From: Halobacteriales archaeon QH_10_65_19
Lineage (GTDB): Archaea; Halobacteriota; Halobacteria; Halobacteriales; Haloarculaceae
Direction: 5' to 3'
Length of the DNA: 9,644 bases
Assembly (NCBI GenBank): GCA_003022085.1
Contig: PXQK01000173.1
Location: 1-9,644 of the forward strand
Part shown: positions 5,523 through 9,644 of the stretch, piece by piece
How the letters are laid out: each line of letters begins with the position of its first letter
Numbering within the stretch: position 1 is the stretch's first letter
Made by a program: the position numbers and the translations under genes
The notes under the pieces: generated by a model
Databases searched by the model: none
What the model saw: only the letters and a program-made list of their open reading frames with translations
What the model was told of the DNA's origin: nothing

Positions 5523-7198
5523 CGATCCACCTCACCGAGCACGATGTCGAGGCTCCCGAGCGCGGCGATCATGTCGGGGATGTACTCGCCTTCGGCCATC
5601 ACCTCCAGGGACTGAAGGTTACAGAAGGCCGGGCTCCGGATCTTGAACCGGCCGGGCTCGTCGGTCCCGTCCGACCGGATGTAGATGCCCAGCTCCCCCT
5701 TTGCGGCCTCGACCGCGCGGTACACCTCCTTGTCGTGGTCGGGCTTCAGGGTGCGGGGGACGTTCGACTGGATCTCGCGGTCGTCCTCGGGCCACTCCTC
5801 CAGCAGGTCGACACACTGCTCGATGATGCGCGCTGACTGCTCCATCTCCTTGAGGCGCACCAGCGCCCGCGCGAAGTTGTCACAGCCCTCGTCGGTGATG
5901 ACGTCCCACTCCAGCTCGTCGTAGTAGCCGTAGGGATCGTCCCGCCGCAGGTCGTAATCGATCCCCGACGCGCGGGCGACCGGCCCCGTACAGCCGTAGC
6001 TTCTGGTCTGCTCCGGCGGCAGGATGCCGGTGTCGAACACCCGCATCTGGAACAGCTCGTTGCTCGTCAGCAGGTTGTGGTACTCCTCCAGGCGCTCGGG
6101 AACGTACGCACAGAAGTCCCGAACCTTCTCGAAGTACTGCTCGCGGGGCTCGGGCAGGTCCCACGCCACGCCGCCGAGCCGGAGGTAGTTGAACATCAGC
6201 CGCTGACCGGTCAGGTCCTCCAGCAGGTTCTGGAGCTTCTCCCTGTCGGTGATAGCGTACATGAAAATCGCCGTGAAGTCGCCGTAGATGTCCAGTGCGA
6301 ACGTTCCGATTGCGAGCAGGTGGGCTGCGATCCGGCACATCTCTGCCGACATCGTCCGGATCACCTGGGCGTACTCCGGTACGTCGAGCTCCGCCAGCGA
6401 CTCCGCGGCCCGGGCGTAGGCCCACTCGTTGAGGATGCCTGCCGAGATGTAGTCCCACCGGTCGGGGTAGGGCATGATCTGGTGGCGGTAGGTCGATTGC
6501 TCGCACATCTGCTCCTCGCAGCGGTGGAGGTAGCCGATGTCGGGATCGACGTCGACGACCTGCTCGCCGTCGAGCACCGTTTTGAGGTGTAACACGCCGT
6601 GCGTCGCCGGGTGGTGGGGCCCGATGTTGACGAACATCGTGTCCGACCGGTTGGGCACCTGCGTCCGGTCCTCCATCGGGTTGGCGTGCTCGCGCAGCGG
6701 CACGACCTGTGGCTGGTCCTGGTTGTAGTCCATCGAGAGCGGGTGGCCCTGCCAGGTCTCCGGGAGCAGGATCCGCCGCAGGTCAGGGTGGTTCTCGTAC
6801 TCGATGCCGATCAGATCGTGAGCCTCCCGCTCGTGCCAGTTTGCCGTGTCGAACACGCCCGCGGCGCTCTCGCTTTTTGGCTCGTCTCGCGCCGTCGGTA
6901 CGACGACCGACAGCTCCTGGGTCGGGTCGTCGTACTTCTTGAGGTGGTAGACCGACTCGTAGCGGTCCTGGTAGTCCTGTGCGGTGACACACGAGAGGTG
7001 GTCGAACCCCGCCTCTGCCTCCAGCGTCGACAGCACCGCCTCGACGTCGTCGGGCCGGATCACGAACCCCTCTGCGTTGACGTGCTCCTCCCGGCCGAGA
7101 AGGTGCTCCCCCAGCAGTTCCGCGAGTTCGTCGTAGTCGAGGTCGCCGCCGGGCGTTTCGCCGACGTCGAGCCCCGGCTCCGGCGGTTCGAGACTCAT
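5519..7198 (-). CDS. nuoCD: Fused NuoC-NuoD subunit of complex I
   Basis: This 559-residue peripheral subunit combines NuoC (about residues 20-165) and NuoD (about 185-559); the fusion is usual in haloarchaea. In the NuoC part, FDHLSCVTAQDY (65-76) and WHEREAHDLIGIEYENHPDL (121-140, the ER-E--D--G family signature) are clear, followed by LRRILLP. The NuoD part begins FVNIGPHHPATHGVLHLK (189-206), whose His pair faces the quinone headgroup, then IGYLHRCEEQMCEQSTYRH (221-239), FNYLRLGGVAWDLPEP, SYGCTGPVARASGIDYDLR and the end LGSLDIVLGEVDR. NuoD descends from the [NiFe] hydrogenase large subunit but lacks the NiFe cysteine pairs. Two cysteines, C227 and C232, sit where most bacteria have HRGxEK. 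The ATG overlaps the nuoB stop (ATGA), and the stop overlaps the nuoH start (ATGA), which implies coupled translation. Confidence 0.96.
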   Translation of the reverse strand: MSLEPPEPGLDVGETPGGDLDYDELAELLGEHLLGREEHVNAEGFVIRPDDVEAVLSTLEAEAGFDHLSCVTAQDYQDRYESVYHLKKYDDPTQELSVVVPTARDEPKSESAAGVFDTANWHEREAHDLIGIEYENHPDLRRILLPETWQGHPLSMDYNQDQPQVVPLREHANPMEDRTQVPNRSDTMFVNIGPHHPATHGVLHLKTVLDGEQVVDVDPDIGYLHRCEEQMCEQSTYRHQIMPYPDRWDYISAGILNEWAYARAAESLAELDVPEYAQVIRTMSAEMCRIAAHLLAIGTFALDIYGDFTAIFMYAITDREKLQNLLEDLTGQRLMFNYLRLGGVAWDLPEPREQYFEKVRDFCAYVPERLEEYHNLLTSNELFQMRVFDTGILPPEQTRSYGCTGPVARASGIDYDLRRDDPYGYYDELEWDVITDEGCDNFARALVRLKEMEQSARIIEQCVDLLEEWPEDDREIQSNVPRTLKPDHDKEVYRAVEAAKGELGIYIRSDGTDEPGRFKIRSPAFCNLQSLEVMAEGEYIPDMIAALGSLDIVLGEVDR

Positions 7199-7896
7199 GG
7201 CGAATCAGCCCAGTCGTACCGCATTACCAGGTCGTCCTCGTCGATCTCCGCGGCGAGCTTCTGGACGAGTTCGTCCTGTTCTAGGTCGCCGAACTCCTGG
7301 AGTTCGTACGGTTTGACCGTTACCGGCGCGCTCTCGCCGGCGCGGATCTGTTCCTGGAGCTTGAGAACGCCGTACACCAGCGCCTCGGGGCGGGGCGGGC
7401 AGCCCGGGACGTGGATGTCGACCGGAATGATCTCTTCGACGCCCTTGATGACGTTGTATCCCTCCTGGAAGGGGCCGCCAGCGATGGTACACGACCCCAT
7501 CGAGACGACGAACTTCGGCTCGGGCATCTGATCGTAGACCCGCTTCATTCGCGGGCCGAACTTCGAGACGATCGTTCCGGGAACAATAATCACGTCGGCC
7601 TGCCGCGGTGAGGCCCGCGGGACGCCGGCACCGAACCGGTCGAGGTCGTGTTTCGTCGCGGAGGTGTGCATCATCTCGATGCTACAGCAGGCAATCCCGA
7701 ACAGCAGCATGAACATCGAGTTGCCCCGGACCCAGTTCATGAACTTGTCGAACTTGGTGAGGATGAACGGTGTCGATCCGAACGCCTGCCGGAGCCTCGA
7801 GTTGAGACGCTCGTCGACGCCCTCGCCCATCCGCGCGTCCTGGGTGGACTGTGCCTGTTCCAGCGTGTCGTGGAGTTCTGGTTGGTCCTTGCTCAT
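7195..7896 (-). CDS. nuoB: Complex I subunit NuoB ([4Fe-4S] N2)
   Basis: NuoB holds cluster N2, which passes electrons to quinone. All four ligands are visible: the tandem pair C70-C71 in GIACCSIEMM (67-76), C136 in SMGSCTIAGGPF (132-143) and C166 in HVPGCPPRPEAL (162-173). The 233 residues include an N-terminal extension of about 40 residues and a C-terminal acidic extension of about 45 residues compared with short bacterial NuoB, as expected for haloarchaea. The segment ADVIIVPGTIVSKFGPRMKR (100-119) is also typical. The start lies 3 nt after the nuoA stop, and the stop overlaps the nuoCD ATG. There is no strong SD, consistent with coupling to nuoA. Confidence 0.96.
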   Translation of the reverse strand: MSKDQPELHDTLEQAQSTQDARMGEGVDERLNSRLRQAFGSTPFILTKFDKFMNWVRGNSMFMLLFGIACCSIEMMHTSATKHDLDRFGAGVPRASPRQADVIIVPGTIVSKFGPRMKRVYDQMPEPKFVVSMGSCTIAGGPFQEGYNVIKGVEEIIPVDIHVPGCPPRPEALVYGVLKLQEQIRAGESAPVTVKPYELQEFGDLEQDELVQKLAAEIDEDDLVMRYDWADSP

Positions 7897-7899
7897 GGT

Positions 7900-8310
7900 T
7901 TACTCTACCCGCTGGCGCTCGGCCTGCTGGCTTGTGGCCCACTGAACCGCGCCGTTGCGCCAGGCCCAGGCGAGACCGAACACGAGGATGCCGAGAAACG
8001 CCGCCATCGGTGCGAAGACAGCTACGAAGCCAACGGCGTCGTCGACGACCGCGTCCTCGAAGATAACCGCCCAGGGGAAGATGAAGACGGTCTCGATGTC
8101 GAAGACGACGAACAGCAGCGCGACCATGTAGTACTGGATGTTGAACCGAATGTTGTAGCTGCTGCCGGTCGGCACCTCGCCGCTCTCGTAGGTGGCGCGT
8201 TTTCCCTGCTCGGGGACGCTCGGCCGCAACAGCCACGAGACCATCATCATCGACAGCGGGATGAGCACTGCCACGACGGCCAGTCCCCCGATTGCGATCC
8301 ATTCACTCAT
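7900..8310 (-). CDS. nuoA: Complex I subunit NuoA (ND3-like)
   Basis: This is a 136-residue membrane protein with three predicted helices: about residues 5-28 (IAIGGLAVVAVLIPLSMMMV), 60-85 (YYMVALLFVVFDIETVFIFP) and 95-117 (VGFVAVFAPMAAFLGILVFG). Between helices 1 and 2 lies the ND3 loop, YESGEVPTGSSYNIRFNIQY, with Ser at the position where mitochondrial ND3 has its switch cysteine; several bacteria, E. coli among them, also have Ser. VVFDIETVFIFPWAV carries the conserved Asp and Glu. The frame is open further upstream, but MSEW at 8310 is the normal N terminus and lies behind a clear TATA box. It is the first gene of the nuo operon. Confidence 0.94.
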   Translation of the reverse strand: MSEWIAIGGLAVVAVLIPLSMMMVSWLLRPSVPEQGKRATYESGEVPTGSSYNIRFNIQYYMVALLFVVFDIETVFIFPWAVIFEDAVVDDAVGFVAVFAPMAAFLGILVFGLAWAWRNGAVQWATSQQAERQRVE

Positions 8311-8342
8311 TTCGGGTCGTGTGCGCCCTTTGAATCGGCGGC

Positions 8343-8348
8343 ATATAA
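8343..8348 (-). promoter_or_regulatory. TATA box of the nuo operon
   Basis: On the minus strand TTATAT (within CCTTATATGC) stands 33-38 nt before the nuoA ATG. It is preceded by an A-rich BRE-like stretch (CGAAACAATCAACC). Transcription would start near 8318-8322, giving a leader of about 10 nt. It is the best TATA box in the window. Confidence 0.65.
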
Positions 8349-8507
8349 GGGTTGATTGTTTCGGACCGGTGGCAACCAATCGCTGCAGTGCGTACGAACC
8401 GAGACAGGGGGGCTTTCACCGCTCCACCTCTCAAAGTCGGTTCTTCCTGTCCCGGGGGGCCAGGTCGTGGACACGCAAGCGACGATATACACCCGGACGT
8501 GATTTGC

Positions 8508-9189
8508 CTACTCCTGGTCAGCTCTGAACCCGAGCGTGCCAGTCGAGTGCAGATCACGCGACACCTCGGCAACCCCCTCCTTCAGCTCCTGATGGTACTC
8601 CTCGAGACGCTCGCGCAGTGCCGGATGCTCGCGCGCGAGGATCTGCGTGGCAGACAGCGCGGCGTTGAACGACTTGCCGGCGTCGACGGCTACCAGCGGT
8701 GCGCCCTGTGGCATCCCGACCACCGACTGGAGTGACTTCTCCTGGACCGGCACGCCGATAACGGGCAGCGGGTAGGCGATCGAGGCTGTCATGTTCGGCA
8801 GGTCCGCGCTCTTGCCGCCCGCACCGGCGATGATCACGTCGATCCCCCGGTCGGCGGCCGTCTCGGCGTAGGCGTACATCAGCTCCGGCGTCCGGTGGGC
8901 CGAGACGACGTACGTCTCGAAGGTGAAGCGGGACGCCGGCGGGTCGTCGTAACTGGTCAGTTCTTCGAATCCCAGGTCGGTGAGCGCGTCGTACGCGCCG
9001 GACCGGCCCGTCTCTGACCCCCGTCAGCGCGTCGTACGCGCCGGGCCGGCCCGTCTCTGACCCCATCATCACGTCGAGGTCAGAATCTGACCCCATCACG
9101 ATCCCGATCTCGGGCGTCTCCTCGGGGGAATGATCCCGCTCGGCCTCGCGTTCGAGGTCCTCGATCAAGGCCGCGAGTTTTTCGGTCAT
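8508..9189 (-). pseudogene. purE: PurE, N5-carboxyaminoimidazole ribonucleotide mutase, frame disrupted by a tandem duplication
   Basis: PurE converts N5-CAIR to CAIR in purine synthesis. The ATG at 9189 opens normally (MTEKLAALIEDLEREAERDH, then IGIVMGSDSDLDVM, the family GS.SD motif). Then comes a 42-bp unit coding GSETGRPGAYDALT, one extra base, and a second copy (GSETGRSGAYDALT). The extra base throws the rest out of frame. Downstream the proper frame resumes: DLGFEE, YVVSAHRTPELMYAYAETAA (catalytic His region), VIIAGAGGKSADLPNMTAS, PLPVIGVPVQEK, AGKSFNAALSATQILAREHP, ending GFRADQE at 8508. With one copy and no extra base the protein would be 212 aa, normal for haloarchaea with their N-terminal extension. 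As written the enzyme is not made in one piece, so this is either real damage or a sequence error. Confidence 0.85.
8980..9064. repeat. 42-bp tandem direct repeat inside purE
   Basis: Copies at 8980-9021 and 9023-9064 are 40/42 identical (differences at 8982/9025 and 9002/9045), separated by one base, C9022, which lengthens a C4 run to C5. Each copy encodes 14 codons, so the duplication alone is in frame and the single extra base causes the shift. Confidence 0.95.
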
Positions 9190-9201
9190 GTGCGACCGTG
9201 G

Positions 9202-9213
9202 GGGTGGCCACCC
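9202..9213. promoter_or_regulatory. Perfect 12-bp palindrome next to the purE TATA box
   Basis: GGGTGGCCACCC is a perfect palindrome that lies directly downstream (in purE sense) of the TATA-like box at 9214-9219 and 13-24 nt before the purE ATG. This is the classic place for an operator that blocks transcription start. No regulator can be named. Confidence 0.4.
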
Positions 9214-9219
9214 ACTAAA
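9214..9219 (-). promoter_or_regulatory. TATA-like box of purE
   Basis: The minus strand reads TTTAGT 25-30 nt before the purE ATG at 9189, fitting a leaderless mRNA. There is no SD site upstream of that ATG. Confidence 0.55.
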
Positions 9220-9306
9220 CGTTGTCATCGGGCCAGGCGGCTGTTCAGATTGATACCGTCTACCACAACACTCTTGTCGGTTCCGGCCGACCTGAAGGGG
9301 AGACCA

Positions 9307-9644
9307 GTGCTCCGTGCAAAACTCTATTTCGACCTCGAGAAACAGTGCATCCTCAGTGAGGTGACCGAGCCGATCGACGGCTCCTTCGCGGTTTCCCAGG
9401 AGGAGGTCCACGACAACTGCATGATCACGTTCCTCATCGACACCGGGGAGTTCTCGTCGTCGATCGCCGCGAAGCTCGGGGCGTCGGAGCAGGTCACGGA
9501 GGTCGAGCCCATCGACGACGGGCGGCTGCTGGTGACCAAGCGGTCCTGTGGCGCCCTGCCGGTCATCCGGCGCAACCACGGGAAGCTCCGCGGGATGGAC
9601 CGGGTCAGCGGGAGCCAGCGGGTGTTCGACATCCTCGTGTTCCG
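9307..9644 (+). CDS. Start of a probable haloarchaeal HTH (Bat-like) transcriptional regulator (partial)
   Basis: A GTG at 9307 opens a frame that runs off the right edge after 112 codons. The N terminus reads MLRAKLYFDLEKQCILSEVT with GTG as Met. Later segments include EEVHDNCMITFLID, VEPIDDGRLLVTKRSCGALP and VIRRNHGKLRGMDRVSGSQR. From memory this resembles the N-terminal sensor-like part of haloarchaeal proteins that end in a bacterio-opsin-activator (Bat) helix-turn-helix, but that HTH would lie beyond the window, so the call rests on the N terminus only. Upstream, GGGGAG at 9297-9302 may act as a weak SD, and GATTGATAC near 9248-9256 is the only AT-rich promoter candidate. The gene is divergent from purE across 117 nt that hold a palindrome at the purE promoter; whether it controls purE is unknown. 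Confidence 0.6.
   Translation, partial: MLRAKLYFDLEKQCILSEVTEPIDGSFAVSQEEVHDNCMITFLIDTGEFSSSIAAKLGASEQVTEVEPIDDGRLLVTKRSCGALPVIRRNHGKLRGMDRVSGSQRVFDILVF

Noticed and set aside
4819..5535. A 238-codon minus frame over nuoH
   Set aside because: It is Arg-rich with no membrane helices, whereas the NuoH frame over the same bases has clear helices and motifs.
7648..8355. A 235-codon + frame opposite nuoA and nuoB
   Set aside because: It is the antisense shadow of nuoA/nuoB with no recognisable domain.
8460..8500. TATA-like GATATAC at 8483-8489 as a second promoter
   Set aside because: No gene follows at a suitable distance on the + strand, and on the minus strand the nuoA box at 8343-8348 is better and better placed.
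9276..9291. GTCGG/CCGAC hairpin before the regulator GTG start
   Set aside because: A 5-bp stem in GC-rich DNA is expected by chance, and nothing else supports attenuation or a riboswitch.
8554..9579. A long minus-strand frame through the purE start into the regulator region
   Set aside because: Only its middle part (9189 to about 9022) is real PurE. The upstream part is the antisense shadow of the + regulator gene and the downstream part is out-of-frame PurE.
1..9644. tRNA genes, rRNA, CRISPR array, insertion sequence or phage integration site
   Set aside because: I found no T-loop-like GTTCRAATC with matching acceptor stem in non-coding DNA, no regularly spaced repeats, no transposase motifs and no long terminal inverted repeats.

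Overview
The window looks like chromosomal DNA of a haloarchaeon (class Halobacteria). It is GC-rich, its predicted proteins are strongly acidic, several genes have a TATA-like box 23-31 nt before the ATG (leaderless transcription), and it carries a haloarchaeal-type nuo cluster with fused nuoCD plus a short dodecin very like that of Halobacterium. I see no insertion sequence, CRISPR array, tRNA or rRNA. The genus cannot be fixed from the sequence.

Layout from left to right. (a) 1-478: the 3' end of an unknown + gene converges on a small conserved haloarchaeal protein. (b) 713-2570: two + genes, an MBL-fold hydrolase of the UlaG-like type and a class I SAM-dependent methyltransferase. (c) 2574-3910: a redox group, made up of a thioredoxin-like/peroxiredoxin-like protein (-), an A-type Fe-S carrier (+) and dodecin (-). 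(d) 8310 down to 4012: one minus-strand operon nuoA-nuoB-nuoCD-nuoH-nuoI with ATGA overlaps or short gaps, read from a clear TATA promoter just upstream of nuoA. (e) 8508-9189: purE (-), then the divergent start of a + gene resembling the N-terminal part of haloarchaeal HTH (Bat-like) regulators, cut by the window end.

The nuo genes encode the quinone-side half of complex I: NuoB, NuoCD and NuoI carry or hold the Fe-S relay, and NuoH and NuoA form the membrane foot. NuoE/F/G are absent, as is usual in archaea. Unusually, the cluster stops after nuoI: nuoJ, K, L, M and N, which follow in well-known haloarchaeal genomes, are not here, and a terminator-like hairpin plus the dodecin gene come next. 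nuoH itself is broken by a small deletion that shifts the frame inside a conserved region. A second disrupted gene, purE, carries a 42-bp tandem duplication with two mismatches and one extra base in a C5/G5 run.

The strongest leads are the truncated and damaged nuo cluster and the purE micro-duplication. Lesser leads are several inverted repeats placed at TATA boxes or start sites (purE, dodecin, the thioredoxin/IscA divergent region). I found no convincing new defence or mobile system.
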